DNA of 64,000 nt from Sulfurimonas sediminis (lineage in GTDB: Bacteria; Campylobacterota; Campylobacteria; Campylobacterales; Sulfurimonadaceae), in NCBI RefSeq assembly GCF_014905115.1, contig NZ_CP041235.1, positions 1,674,001 to 1,738,000 of the forward strand. The letters run 5' to 3'. The notes under the pieces are model-generated. The model did no database searches, had not been told where the DNA came from, and saw nothing but the letters and a program-made list of their open reading frames with translations. Position 1 is the first letter of the stretch; every line of letters starts with the position of its first letter. The translations under genes were made by a program, and so were the position numbers. Shown piece after piece: positions 8,221 to 16,357 of this stretch.

Positions 8221-9269
8221 ATCACCTTCAATTCTGCAGATATACTGCCTGCACTTTTCATCGCTTCAAGTATAGATATAATATCTTTTGGTGAAGCTCC
8301 AAGTTTTTGCAAAGATCTTACAAGATTTGCCACTGTTGTTGTTCCCTCTTTGGTATAAACTTCATTCTCGTTTAAACCGATAACCAGATTATTATCAACA
8401 CTCATTGAACCTGCAGGCTTTGAAAGCTTTTTCTGTTCAACAATTTTTATAGTAATATCTCCGTGTGTTAAAATTACCGGCTTGAGTTCTATATTTACTC
8501 CAGCAACAATTGTTCCTGTTCTTTCGTTTATGATGATTTTGTCTTTTGGGTGATAATCCATGTTGATCTCTTGAACCTCAGCCAAAAACTCTATCATAGA
8601 ACGATTTTGTGGACATTTCAGTTTTATACTTCTTGAGTCCATTGCTATTGCTAACTGTGTATGATAATAATCATTGATCGCCTTTTGGATTCCAACAGCA
8701 TTCCTGAACCCTGATTCTTTAAGAGACAATGTTGCATATTTTTGATGAAAGAGGTCAATATTGATTTCTCTTTCAATTATCCCTCCGTTAAAAACAATTC
8801 CTGTAGTAGGGTGTGACGCATTTCCTGCACCTCTTGTGTTGAGTCCGCCTATACTGATGGCTCCTTGTGCCAAAGCATAAATTTTCCCGTCAACCCCTTT
8901 TAAAGGTGTCATTAAAAGTGTTCCCCCTTCTAGGGATTTTGAGTCTCCTATAGAAGAAACGGTCACATCTATTTTATCACCCTGTCTGGCAAAAGGTTTC
9001 ATAGTAGCGGTTACCACAACAGCAGCAACATTTTTGGACATGATGTCAATTGGATTCATGTTTATATTCATTGCACGAAGCATATTAGAGATAGACTGAA
9101 GAGTAAACCTTGAGGTAGTCCCGTCTCCGGTTTTTTTCAATCCCACAACAAGGGAATAGCCTATAACCTGATTGTCTCTGACGCCTACAATATTTGACAC
9201 ATCCGATATCTTTGTTGCATAAAGAGTAGAGAAAAAGAGTATAAACAGTAAAATAAATTTCATTGGCAA
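8217..9269 (-). CDS. flgI: Flagellar P-ring protein
   Basis: A 350-aa periplasmic protein with a signal peptide (about residues 1-18, hydrophobic core FILLFILFFSTLYA). The body is classic FlgI: IVGVRDNQVIGYSLVVGLKK, GTGDGTTSRFT-type loop, KNVAAVVVTA, FARQGDKIDVTVSSIGD, LEGGTLLMTPLKG and the C-terminal KLGASPKDIISILEAMK. FlgI assembles into the bushing ring around the rod in the peptidoglycan layer. It is followed by flgJ with a stop/start overlap and starts 30 bases after rsmD. Confidence 0.95.
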   Translation of the reverse strand: MPMKFILLFILFFSTLYATKISDVSNIVGVRDNQVIGYSLVVGLKKTGDGTTSRFTLQSISNMLRAMNINMNPIDIMSKNVAAVVVTATMKPFARQGDKIDVTVSSIGDSKSLEGGTLLMTPLKGVDGKIYALAQGAISIGGLNTRGAGNASHPTTGIVFNGGIIEREINIDLFHQKYATLSLKESGFRNAVGIQKAINDYYHTQLAIAMDSRSIKLKCPQNRSMIEFLAEVQEINMDYHPKDKIIINERTGTIVAGVNIELKPVILTHGDITIKIVEQKKLSKPAGSMSVDNNLVIGLNENEVYTKEGTTTVANLVRSLQKLGASPKDIISILEAMKSAGSISAELKVI

Positions 9270-9299
9270 TCCTTACATGTAAAGATAAACCAGCAAATT

Positions 9300-9899
9300 T
9301 TATTCCATATTATTGTTTATGAGGTATGTTAACGTGGTATTACCAAATTTTTTTGATTTTTTCACCTTGTATATGCCTAAAAATTCAGGAATCTTTAGAC
9401 CGCTCATATGTTCCACAATAATCATCTTTACATGTAAAGCAGGCAGTTTTTCTATAAGTTGCATAGTTTTTTCATAAATCTCTTCCATGCCCTCACGGAT
9501 ACTGAAGGGAGGGTCTACGTAAAAGAATGCGTCTTCATTCGATTTTTTCAGTCTTGAGAGAACTGACTGAATATTTTCAAAACTGTCTCCTGCAAAGACT
9601 TCACAGGCAGATGGGTCTGTCTGTGAAATATTTTTTTGCAGTGTTTTTAATGCTTCTTTGTCTTTTTCCATAAAATATATTTTTTTTGCACCACGGCTGA
9701 GTGCTTCAAGACCAATTGAGCCACTCCCTGAAAAAACTTCAACAAAGTTTGCATCAATTATCTCAAACTGCAAAGTATTAAAAAAAGATTCCAAAACTAT
9801 AGACTTGGAACTTCGTGTAGTAACTTTTGACGGGAGCAAAAGTTTTTTCCCCTTATATTTTCCTGCAATAATCTTCTTGCTCAGTTGTTTACTTTTCAT
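9300..9899 (-). CDS. rsmD: 16S rRNA (guanine966-N2)-methyltransferase
   Basis: A 199-aa cytoplasmic S-adenosylmethionine-dependent methyltransferase. It has the RsmD start (IIAGKYKGKKLLLPS), the SAM-binding motif I VEVFSGSGSIGLEALSRGA, the acidic FMEKDKEAL loop, and the catalytic DPPF (in FFYVDPPFSIREGM), the RsmD form of the N/D-PP-Y/F tetrad. It modifies G966 of 16S rRNA during small-subunit assembly. The start overlaps the end of the preceding 124-aa gene by 11 bases. Confidence 0.9.
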   Translation of the reverse strand: MKSKQLSKKIIAGKYKGKKLLLPSKVTTRSSKSIVLESFFNTLQFEIIDANFVEVFSGSGSIGLEALSRGAKKIYFMEKDKEALKTLQKNISQTDPSACEVFAGDSFENIQSVLSRLKKSNEDAFFYVDPPFSIREGMEEIYEKTMQLIEKLPALHVKMIIVEHMSGLKIPEFLGIYKVKKSKKFGNTTLTYLINNNME

Positions 9900-10263
9900 A
9901 AAATGCTTTCACCGCTCTTAAAATATTTTTCTGATACTCTTTTGTTAATAACTCAATTCTTTTTTCCAATACTTCAAAGTTCATTCTCTCACTTGTATTC
10001 TCATCTTCGGACTGAGTATTTGTACTCTCAGGATAGAGTTCATTATATTTTTTTTCCAAGGCCAGAATAAGCTGTGACTTTGAAAAAGGTTTTAATAAAT
10101 CTGCTCCTTCTTTCGTTGAAATATAAAAACATCGGCGCTCATTCAAGCACTCTTCATCACGAATGATTATGTCACTTTTTTTTGGTGAACTTAAATACTT
10201 TGCCAAAAAAAGTTCTAATGACTTTTGCAAAAGCGGAGACTGGCATTCAACAGCTACTTTCAT
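9889..10263 (-). CDS. Small unknown protein, possible degenerate receiver domain
   Basis: I do not recognise this 124-aa protein as a named family. Residues 1-78 have the strand-helix order of a response-regulator receiver: MKVAVECQSPLLQKSLELFL for beta1-alpha1, SDIIIRDEE at the beta3 position, RRCFYISTKE at beta4, and LLKPFSKSQLILALEKKY, which resembles the Lys-Pro-Phe end of beta5-alpha5. The acidic pair after beta1 is missing, so it could not be phosphorylated in the normal way. The C-terminal 45 residues are charged and helical. It sits between a pseudo-exonuclease and rsmD with overlaps or 4-base gaps on either side. Confidence 0.5.
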   Translation of the reverse strand: MKVAVECQSPLLQKSLELFLAKYLSSPKKSDIIIRDEECLNERRCFYISTKEGADLLKPFSKSQLILALEKKYNELYPESTNTQSEDENTSERMNFEVLEKRIELLTKEYQKNILRAVKAFYEK

Positions 10264-10267
10264 AACA

Positions 10268-10969
10268 CTATCCTCTCAAATAATACTCAAGCGAGTACTT
10301 TAAATCTTCATCTAAATCTTCTAAAGAGAACATCCAGTTCACATAATTACTATCATGTTGGACTATCTCTTCTATATATTTTCCCATATATTTTCCAAAA
10401 GGAAATTTTTCTAAAAGCACTTTTTGAAAACTTAATTCTTTCATCTTTTCTACTGTTGCATACTCAAGTAAATATTCAAACAATAATTTTGTAACAAATA
10501 CATCATTGAGTGCATTATTGGAGCATAAAGCATCTTTAATTCCATACTTCTGTTTAAGTGCATCCTCTTGTCTGTACAGCTTGAGTTCATAGCGTAAAAA
10601 CTGCAATGAAAACTGTTCACACTCTTTGATAAGATGTTTTGTAACTTTTAATGTATCTATTACATCCCCTAGCCATTGCAGACCAGAAACAGCAAATTTT
10701 TCCAAAATAAATTGTACATTATGTGCAATTAAAGTATTTTCAAAAGTACTGTTTTTTTGTAATACTTCATATACTTGCGTCATTTTAAAAGTTTTTTTGT
10801 CTTTGATCATTTCATTGGTAATATGATGAATACTTGAAGCTGACGGCGGTATCTTTTTTCCTTCGTTTATAAGTTCGTAAAATACCTTTTCATCTTCTAA
10901 TAATGCAACAGAGCACACAACATCGTCTGCCTCAATCCCTGTAGTCTGCACATCTGTAAAAATCAACAT
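10268..10969 (-). CDS. DEDDh exonuclease-like protein with altered active site, DUF3820-like C-terminus
   Basis: A 233-aa protein with the fold pattern of the DnaQ/epsilon exonuclease family (residues 1-175). Non-catalytic landmarks are intact: IHHITNEMI after motif I and VIDTLKVTKHL before motif III. The catalytic positions are not. Motif I reads FTDVQTTG (Glu to Gln at residue 8), motif II reads AHNVQFILEKF (Asp to Ile), and motif III reads NNALNDVFVT (His to Asn). At least three metal or catalytic ligands are lost, so nuclease activity is unlikely. The C-terminus (FPFGKYMGKYIEEIVQHDS, then NYVNWMF) resembles the small DUF3820 module found on some nucleases. It overlaps the upstream membrane gene by 7 bases. 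Confidence 0.7.
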   Translation of the reverse strand: MLIFTDVQTTGIEADDVVCSVALLEDEKVFYELINEGKKIPPSASSIHHITNEMIKDKKTFKMTQVYEVLQKNSTFENTLIAHNVQFILEKFAVSGLQWLGDVIDTLKVTKHLIKECEQFSLQFLRYELKLYRQEDALKQKYGIKDALCSNNALNDVFVTKLLFEYLLEYATVEKMKELSFQKVLLEKFPFGKYMGKYIEEIVQHDSNYVNWMFSLEDLDEDLKYSLEYYLRG

Positions 10970-11523
10970 TTTTTTACCTGAACTTTTTTACATTTTACAC
11001 TGAGTACAATGAAAGAAAAAAAACCGGCAATTAGAATAAATATATGCAGAACATACATATTAAACCATGTAAATACACTCTCGTATGAACTAAAAAGCTT
11101 CATAACGATCACTGCTACAATCATTTCTCCCGCAACTGTCCATATCATCAGCATAAACCATTTTCGCCATACCTTCAATAAATCACCATATCCAATTTTA
11201 TCTATGGTTTTTCCAGCTTCTTCATTCGTCTCTTCTTTCGAGCAACCTAACAAGATAAACATATATCCTTGTATGCATTTATTAAAAATATATTTTAAAC
11301 TTCTAAATAAAATAACCAAAAGAGCAAAATTCCATGACACCATAAACCAGAATTTAAATATAGTCAAAAGTGCCATTTTTATTTCACTGTCCAATGTACC
11401 TGTTCCCTGGCTTATGTATATCACCAGTGTTATACAAGCGGCAATAAAAAAAGTCAGCAACGCTGTATACAATGTCAGTTTTAGCGCCCACTGCAACCAT
11501 ATAGAAAAATAAAACCTACTCAT
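10963..11523 (-). CDS. Hypothetical four-helix membrane protein
   Basis: A 186-aa protein with four strong hydrophobic segments near residues 10-35, 50-75, 118-140 and 150-175, separated by a charged cytoplasmic-type loop (SKEETNEEAGKTIDKIGYGD). It ends in a basic tail. No family is recognised. It overlaps the genes on both sides (7-8 bases), placing it inside the same transcript as rsmD and the flagellar genes. Function unknown. Confidence 0.65.
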   Translation of the reverse strand: MSRFYFSIWLQWALKLTLYTALLTFFIAACITLVIYISQGTGTLDSEIKMALLTIFKFWFMVSWNFALLVILFRSLKYIFNKCIQGYMFILLGCSKEETNEEAGKTIDKIGYGDLLKVWRKWFMLMIWTVAGEMIVAVIVMKLFSSYESVFTWFNMYVLHIFILIAGFFSFIVLSVKCKKVQVKKC

Positions 11524-11947
11524 TCTCCTGCCCGAATCTATTTAGCATGTCATGATAATGTTCAAGTGTCATAAAACTTTTTTCAAACCTGTAGCGAATG
11601 ACAAATTCCACTACCTTCTCTTTTAATTCAGTGGTAACATTCTCAACTCTTCCAAAATATGCCAAAGAGATATTTTTACTTTTTTTTATTGCATTTTTGT
11701 CATAGTCAATTGCTAAAATTTGTAAATACTTTCCTTTTTTAATCGTACCAAGATTCTCCTCGTTGAGCGATACACCCGAAAGGTTCACAGCTTTAAAATG
11801 AAATAAATCTTCAAATTTTGCTACTTTTTTATCTATATCCAACTCCCCAAACAGCTTTTGTAATATTTTTAAATTTTGCTTTCTTGCCGTCTCATAACCG
11901 GAAATTTTATTTGTTAAATGTTTCAATCTGTCTAATGCGGAACTCAT
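11516..11947 (-). CDS. Hypothetical conserved-looking protein
   Basis: A 143-aa soluble protein, lysine-rich, with a helical N-terminus (ALDRLKHLTNKISGYETARK) and a central beta-rich stretch (LQILAIDYDKNAIKKSKNIS). I recognise no family. It is the first gene of a long minus-strand array running to the flagellar genes; a TATACT-type -10 lies about 25 bases upstream. It overlaps the next membrane gene by 8 bases. Confidence 0.6.
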   Translation of the reverse strand: MSSALDRLKHLTNKISGYETARKQNLKILQKLFGELDIDKKVAKFEDLFHFKAVNLSGVSLNEENLGTIKKGKYLQILAIDYDKNAIKKSKNISLAYFGRVENVTTELKEKVVEFVIRYRFEKSFMTLEHYHDMLNRFGQENE

Positions 11948-11969
11948 TTGTAAATCCTTTAAAAAATTA

Positions 11970-12018
11970 AGTATATCAAAAATAAACTGTTTATATAATC
12001 ATATTAATTAGATATAAT
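11970..12018. promoter_or_regulatory. Divergent -10 elements between the 143-aa gene and murA
   Basis: The 107-bp divergent gap holds TATAAT (12013-12018, plus strand, in an AT-rich TTAGATATAATGCC context) about 37 bases before murA, and TATACT (11975-11970, minus strand) before the unknown 143-aa gene. Neither has a clear -35 hexamer, which is normal for the sigma-70 promoters of this phylum. Confidence 0.5.
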
Positions 12019-12054
12019 GCCAATTATAAAATTTATGAAAATATAAAGAGACCT

Positions 12055-13317
12055 ATGGATTATTTAAAAATAAAAAACAGTGCTTCACTCGAAGGTACTA
12101 TAAATATCTCAGGTGCAAAGAATGCATCTTTACCTCTTATTGCTATGTGCATACTAGCCAAAAACAGTGTACATATGAAAAACTTGCCACAGGTTGTAGA
12201 TATAAAAACGCTTTTAAAGCTCCTGTCAAATCTCGGTGCTACCTGTGAATTTTCACAAGACAGCGTTATAGTCAACACACTGGATCTGCACGAAACAAAA
12301 GCCACCTATGATATAGTAAAAACCATGCGTGCTTCTATTTTGGTTTTGGGACCGATTTTAGCACGTTTTGGGCATTGTGAAGTCTCTTTACCCGGAGGAT
12401 GTGCAATTGGACAGCGCCCAATTGATCTGCATCTTAAAGCCTTGGAACAGATGGGGGCAAAAATAGCTATCAAAGCAGGATACATCGAAGCAAGAACGCC
12501 AAATGGTTTGCATGGATGTGAAATAATTTTTGACAAAGTCACCGTTACAGGTACTGCAAACATTGTTATGGCCGCCGCCCTTGCCAAGGGAGTAACAACG
12601 ATTACAAATGCAGCCAGAGAACCTGAAGTTGTCCAATTATGCGAAGTACTCAATGCCAGCGGCGTGAAAATAAACGGCATAGGCACAGCAATACTCGAAA
12701 TACACGGCACAGACGGGCAACTGCTCAATATCAATGAGTTTTCTATCATTCCCGACAGGATAGAAGCCGGAACATACCTTTGTGCGGGAGCCATAACAAA
12801 ATCACAACTCACATTGACGAATGTTGAACCGAAACATTTGGGCGCAGTTTTATCCAAACTTGAAGAGATGGGCAGTACTTTTACCCTCACAGACACTACA
12901 ATTACAATTCACCCTGCCGCGCATATCAAACCTGTTAAAATTGTGACACAGGAATATCCCGCATTTCCAACAGACATGCAGGCACAGTTTTTGGCACTTG
13001 CTACACAGGCAGACGGTGTTTCAATTATAGAAGAACGACTTTTTGAAAACAGATTTATGCATGTCAGTGAGTTACAGCGTATGGGTGCCGATATAACATT
13101 AAACGGTCATATTGCAACAGTGAGTGGAAAAAGCAAGTTGTGTGGGACTGATGTCATGGCAACGGATTTACGTGCATCAAGCGCATTGGTCCTTGCTGCA
13201 CTTGTTGCAACCGGAGAAACACATGTACACCGCATCTACCACCTGGATCGTGGATATGACTCACTTGAGAAAAAACTTTACCAAGTCGGCGCCAATATAC
13301 AAAGACTTAAAGAGTAA
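12055..13317 (+). CDS. murA: UDP-N-acetylglucosamine 1-carboxyvinyltransferase
   Basis: A 420-aa cytoplasmic enzyme that transfers enolpyruvate from PEP to UDP-GlcNAc, the first committed step of peptidoglycan synthesis. Landmarks: [20 protein letters not shown] at the N-terminus with the catalytic Lys-Asn pair, the active-site loop [20 protein letters not shown] with the Cys that fosfomycin alkylates at residue 116, [16 protein letters not shown], and [19 protein letters not shown] followed by [14 protein letters not shown]. Full length. It is transcribed alone on the plus strand and meets hspR tail to tail. Confidence 0.96.
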   Translation: MDYLKIKNSASLEGTINISGAKNASLPLIAMCILAKNSVHMKNLPQVVDIKTLLKLLSNLGATCEFSQDSVIVNTLDLHETKATYDIVKTMRASILVLGPILARFGHCEVSLPGGCAIGQRPIDLHLKALEQMGAKIAIKAGYIEARTPNGLHGCEIIFDKVTVTGTANIVMAAALAKGVTTITNAAREPEVVQLCEVLNASGVKINGIGTAILEIHGTDGQLLNINEFSIIPDRIEAGTYLCAGAITKSQLTLTNVEPKHLGAVLSKLEEMGSTFTLTDTTITIHPAAHIKPVKIVTQEYPAFPTDMQAQFLALATQADGVSIIEERLFENRFMHVSELQRMGADITLNGHIATVSGKSKLCGTDVMATDLRASSALVLAALVATGETHVHRIYHLDRGYDSLEKKLYQVGANIQRLKE

Positions 13318-13347
13318 GTTACCTACCCTACTCTTTCCCTACTCTTT
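13309..13347. terminator. Shared murA/hspR terminator region with an 11-bp duplication
   Basis: AAAGAGTA (13309-13316, including the murA stop) pairs with TACTCTTT (13329-13336) to give an 8-bp stem with a 12-base loop. A tandem copy of CCCTACTCTTT (13326-13336 and 13337-13347) offers a second, alternative right arm and carries the hspR stop. The region lies between convergent genes and may end transcripts from both sides; the T-run is short. Confidence 0.45.
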
Positions 13348-13713
13348 AAAAACTATCATCTCATATAAACTTTTTTTCGTTACAAGTGACTTTTCGGGAG
13401 CAACAGAATGTGCATTTTTAGCTACTTCAACTTCATGACGAAGTTCTGCTATCTCTTTTTCCATTGCATCTATTGTTTCTTTCAAATTAAGAATAATATC
13501 CACACCTGCCAGGTTCACACCCAATTCACGTGTCAATCGCAAAATTAATTTAATTTTATCAATATCCCTTTGCGAGTAGAGTCGTATCCGTCCGTCAGAA
13601 CGAGATGGATTTATTAAGTTTTCCCTCTCATACTGTCGTAGAGTTTGAGGGTGTATATCTAATATTTTTGCAACAATGCTTATCAAATAAACCGGTTCAT
13701 CATAATGGTGCAT
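13339..13713 (-). CDS. hspR: Heat-shock repressor HspR, MerR family
   Basis: A 124-aa DNA-binding repressor. The MerR helix-turn-helix is clear in VYLISIVAKILDIHPQTLRQ then YERENLINPSRSDGRIRLYS, and the ELGVNLAGVDIILNLKE segment that follows is typical of HspR. The C-terminal third is a coiled coil that mediates dimerisation. It follows cbpA by 15 bases, the same cbpA-hspR order known in Campylobacter and Helicobacter. HspR binds HAIR inverted repeats; one overlaps the promoter of this operon and another that of grpE-dnaK, so it likely represses both. Confidence 0.93.
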   Translation of the reverse strand: MHHYDEPVYLISIVAKILDIHPQTLRQYERENLINPSRSDGRIRLYSQRDIDKIKLILRLTRELGVNLAGVDIILNLKETIDAMEKEIAELRHEVEVAKNAHSVAPEKSLVTKKSLYEMIVFKE

Positions 13714-13728
13714 AGCGATACCCTCCTT

Positions 13729-14625
13729 TTATACTGTCTTTGGTAATTTTTCTTTCATAATTTCTACTAATTCAGGGTCGAGATCTTCAACTTTTGGTAA
13801 TACAATATTTGCTTTTAGATACAAATCACCTCTTTGTTTCGTTTTGCGATTCATAGCCCCCATACCTTTGACACGAAAGCGTTGTCCGTTTTTCGTATTT
13901 TGCGGTATTTTGAGTTTAATCTCTTTTTCCAGAGTCTGTACAGATATTTTGTCACCAAAAAGTGCCGCATACAAAGGCACATCAATAGTTTTGACTAAAT
14001 CATCCCCTTCTCTCTCATACTCCGGACTCGGTGCGACATGTATACGCAAAAAGAGGTCTCCGACTCTGCTGTTTTGCGCATGTCCTTTGCCTTTGACACG
14101 CATCCTCTCACCGTCTTTTACACCGGCAGGAATTTTGATGTCAAAACGCTCGCCGTTTACCGAAACAGAGTGAGAGCCGCCTAAAATTGCTACGGCAAAC
14201 GGGATGGTAACATTTGCTTCTATATCAAGGTTTGGTTCTTGATAGCGTTGCCCTCCGCCAAACCCGGAACTGCTAAAACCTGAGGCTCCGCCTCCTGCAC
14301 CGCCAAAGCCTCCAAATCCGCCGCCACCGGAAAACATCTGACGCAGTATTTCATCAAGATCTACATTTCCACCCTGACTTTGAGAAAAATCATGGAAATT
14401 CTGACCACCGAACATTGCATCACCGTACTGATCATACTGTGCTTTTTTCTCTTTGTCACTTAGCACTTCATAGGCTGCATTTATTTCTTTAAATTTTTCT
14501 TCCGCACTCGGATCTTTATTAACATCCGGATGATATTTGCGGGCTAACTTTCTGTAGGCTTTTTTGATTTCTGATTCACTTGCATTTGGAGATACTTCCA
14601 ATGTATCATATAATGATTTGCTCAT
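13729..14625 (-). CDS. cbpA: DnaJ-family co-chaperone CbpA type
   Basis: A 298-aa J-domain protein. The J domain (residues 4-68) contains the DnaK-stimulating HPD in [17 protein letters not shown] Gly/Phe-rich linker follows (about 85-130) and then the two beta domains of the DnaJ C-terminus (about 133-290, with [20 protein letters not shown]). The Cys-rich zinc domain of true DnaJ is absent, which makes this CbpA/DjlA-like. It stimulates DnaK ATPase and binds unfolded protein. It is co-transcribed with hspR from a promoter carrying an HspR-type operator. Confidence 0.92.
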   Translation of the reverse strand: MSKSLYDTLEVSPNASESEIKKAYRKLARKYHPDVNKDPSAEEKFKEINAAYEVLSDKEKKAQYDQYGDAMFGGQNFHDFSQSQGGNVDLDEILRQMFSGGGGFGGFGGAGGGASGFSSSGFGGGQRYQEPNLDIEANVTIPFAVAILGGSHSVSVNGERFDIKIPAGVKDGERMRVKGKGHAQNSRVGDLFLRIHVAPSPEYEREGDDLVKTIDVPLYAALFGDKISVQTLEKEIKLKIPQNTKNGQRFRVKGMGAMNRKTKQRGDLYLKANIVLPKVEDLDPELVEIMKEKLPKTV

Positions 14626-14673
14626 ATTTATTCCTTCTAATTTATTTAATTATTATAGATTCTCATTAGTGGA

Positions 14674-14708
14674 ATTATATCATATTACTTGAGTGTATGT
14701 CAATCAAG
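14674..14708 (-). promoter_or_regulatory. cbpA-hspR promoter with HAIR-like HspR operator
   Basis: On the minus strand a -35 TTGACA (14703-14698) is followed after 18 bases by a -10 TATAAT (14679-14674), about 50 bases before cbpA. Over the -35 lies CTTGAGT-N7-AATCAAG (14688-14708, plus-strand reading), which matches the HAIR inverted repeat CTTGAGT-N7-ACTCAAG at 13 of 14 positions. HspR binding here would block RNA polymerase, giving classical autoregulation. Confidence 0.8.
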
Positions 14709-14724
14709 GTAAAGAAACCTTGAT
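14703..14724. repeat. 8-bp inverted repeat after purH
   Basis: ATCAAGGT-AAAGAA-ACCTTGAT forms a perfect 8-bp stem just downstream of the purH stop. It has no T-run, so it is a weak terminator at best. It shares bases with the distal half of the HAIR-like operator and the -35 of cbpA, so purH transcription readthrough and cbpA initiation overlap physically. Confidence 0.5.
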
Positions 14725-14728
14725 AGAT

Positions 14729-16267
14729 TTAATGTAAGAAGTGGCGGATACCTGAAAAGTAGAGACTCATACCAAATTCATCGGCTGCGGCTATTATTTC
14801 TTCGTCACGAATAGAGCCTCCTGGCTCTATAATGTTTTTGACCCCTGCTGCCGCGGCTGCATCAATAGAATCACGAAACGGAAAGAATGCTTCACTTGCA
14901 AGGGCTGCGCCTGTTACGTCAAGCCCCATATCTTTTGCTTTTTTAAGCGCACACTGCGCAGCATCTACACGACTGGTCATGCCCATACCGACAGCAACCA
15001 TTGCGGAATTTTTCACATAGACGACACAGTTTGATTTTGTCAGGGATGCTACCTTATAGGCAATTTCAAGATCTTTCATCTCTTCAGGTGTTGCTGCATT
15101 TTTACTCATAAGTTTTGCATTTTTCACTTCATCATCCTGTACCTTGTCCGCATCCTGAAAAATAAATCCGCCGTCTATATGTTTAAAGTCTTTTTTATCA
15201 TTCGCCAAAATTAAGTTATCCGCACCCATCTCAAAAAGTTTAATTCTTTTCTTTGCTGCAAATACTTCCTGTGCTTCTTCGGTAATACGTCCCGCTATAA
15301 TCACTTCAATGAATATTTCATTCATTTTCTCAGCAAGCGCTTTATCAACTGTACCGTTTACTGCAACCACACCGCCAAAAGCAGATACCGGGTCACACTT
15401 GAGTGCTTCTGTATATGCTTCGAGTAATGTATCTTTGATTGCAAAGCCACAGGGGTTGCCGTGTTTTGAGATACAAACAGCATTTTCATCCCCAAAGGCG
15501 GCCGCAATTTTAACTGCACCGTTTAAATCATTTAAGTTGTTAAAACTTGCTTCGCCTTTGAGCGTCTTGAAATTATTTGAGAAATGTTTGTCAAACTCAT
15601 ACAGTGCACCTTTTTGATGAGGATTTTCACCATAACGGGTGTTCATTACTTTATTGCCGACTACAAACTGCTTTTCACCAAAACCTTCGTTAAATCGCTC
15701 ATTCATGTAATTGGCTATCATAGAATCATAGGCTGCAGTATGCTCATAGGCTTTTATCATAAAAGCTCGGCGAAACTCTTTTGTGTTTTTTTCATTTTCA
15801 ATCGCATCTATGACAAGATCATAATCATTTACATCTGTGACAATAATAACAGAATCAAAATTCTTAGCAGCCGAGCGTACCATTGCCGGACCGCCAATGT
15901 CAATGTTTTCTATAATCTCATCAAAATCATCAGTCCTCTCAATTGTCTCTTTAAAAGGATACAGATTGACACATACCAGATCAATCGCTTCCACCCCAAG
16001 CTCTTTTGCCTGATCCAAATGCGACTGTTTGTCACGACGATGCAAAATCCCACCGTGAACAAAAGGATTCAAGGTTTTCACACGCCCTTCAAAACATTCC
16101 GGGAACTTTGTTATCTCATCAATTTCAACAGCATCCACCCCGTTTTCTTTTAACAACCTGTATGTTCCGCCGGTAGAAATTATCTCATATCCGTTTTTTA
16201 CCAATGATTTACAAAAATCTACAACACCGTTTTTATCACTTACACTTACTAACGCTCTTTTTTTCAT
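14729..16267 (-). CDS. purH: Bifunctional AICAR formyltransferase / IMP cyclohydrolase
   Basis: A 512-aa enzyme catalysing the last two steps of IMP synthesis. The N-terminal MGS-like cyclohydrolase domain (1-190) has [45 protein letters not shown] and [17 protein letters not shown]. The C-terminal AICAR transformylase domain (200-512) has [14 protein letters not shown], the catalytic Lys-His in [13 protein letters not shown], and [20 protein letters not shown]. Full length. It is divergent from pfkA and separated from cbpA by the promoter region described above. Confidence 0.96.
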   Translation of the reverse strand: MKKRALVSVSDKNGVVDFCKSLVKNGYEIISTGGTYRLLKENGVDAVEIDEITKFPECFEGRVKTLNPFVHGGILHRRDKQSHLDQAKELGVEAIDLVCVNLYPFKETIERTDDFDEIIENIDIGGPAMVRSAAKNFDSVIIVTDVNDYDLVIDAIENEKNTKEFRRAFMIKAYEHTAAYDSMIANYMNERFNEGFGEKQFVVGNKVMNTRYGENPHQKGALYEFDKHFSNNFKTLKGEASFNNLNDLNGAVKIAAAFGDENAVCISKHGNPCGFAIKDTLLEAYTEALKCDPVSAFGGVVAVNGTVDKALAEKMNEIFIEVIIAGRITEEAQEVFAAKKRIKLFEMGADNLILANDKKDFKHIDGGFIFQDADKVQDDEVKNAKLMSKNAATPEEMKDLEIAYKVASLTKSNCVVYVKNSAMVAVGMGMTSRVDAAQCALKKAKDMGLDVTGAALASEAFFPFRDSIDAAAAAGVKNIIEPGGSIRDEEIIAAADEFGMSLYFSGIRHFLH

Positions 16268-16357
16268 TTGACGCCTTGATTTAAAATATTACTGTTATTT
16301 TATCTAAATAGAGTTTAGAAGATGGTAAACTTAAAAAAATAATTTAAGGAAGCTATA

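Noticed and set aside
12306-12896. 196-aa open frame antisense to murA
   Set aside because: murA on the other strand has every family motif across the whole span; the antisense frame has no ribosome site and Ser/Pro-rich shadow composition.
15584-16153. 189-aa open frame antisense to purH
   Set aside because: Lies wholly within conserved purH sequence; no recognisable motif and an unlikely His/Phe-rich composition.
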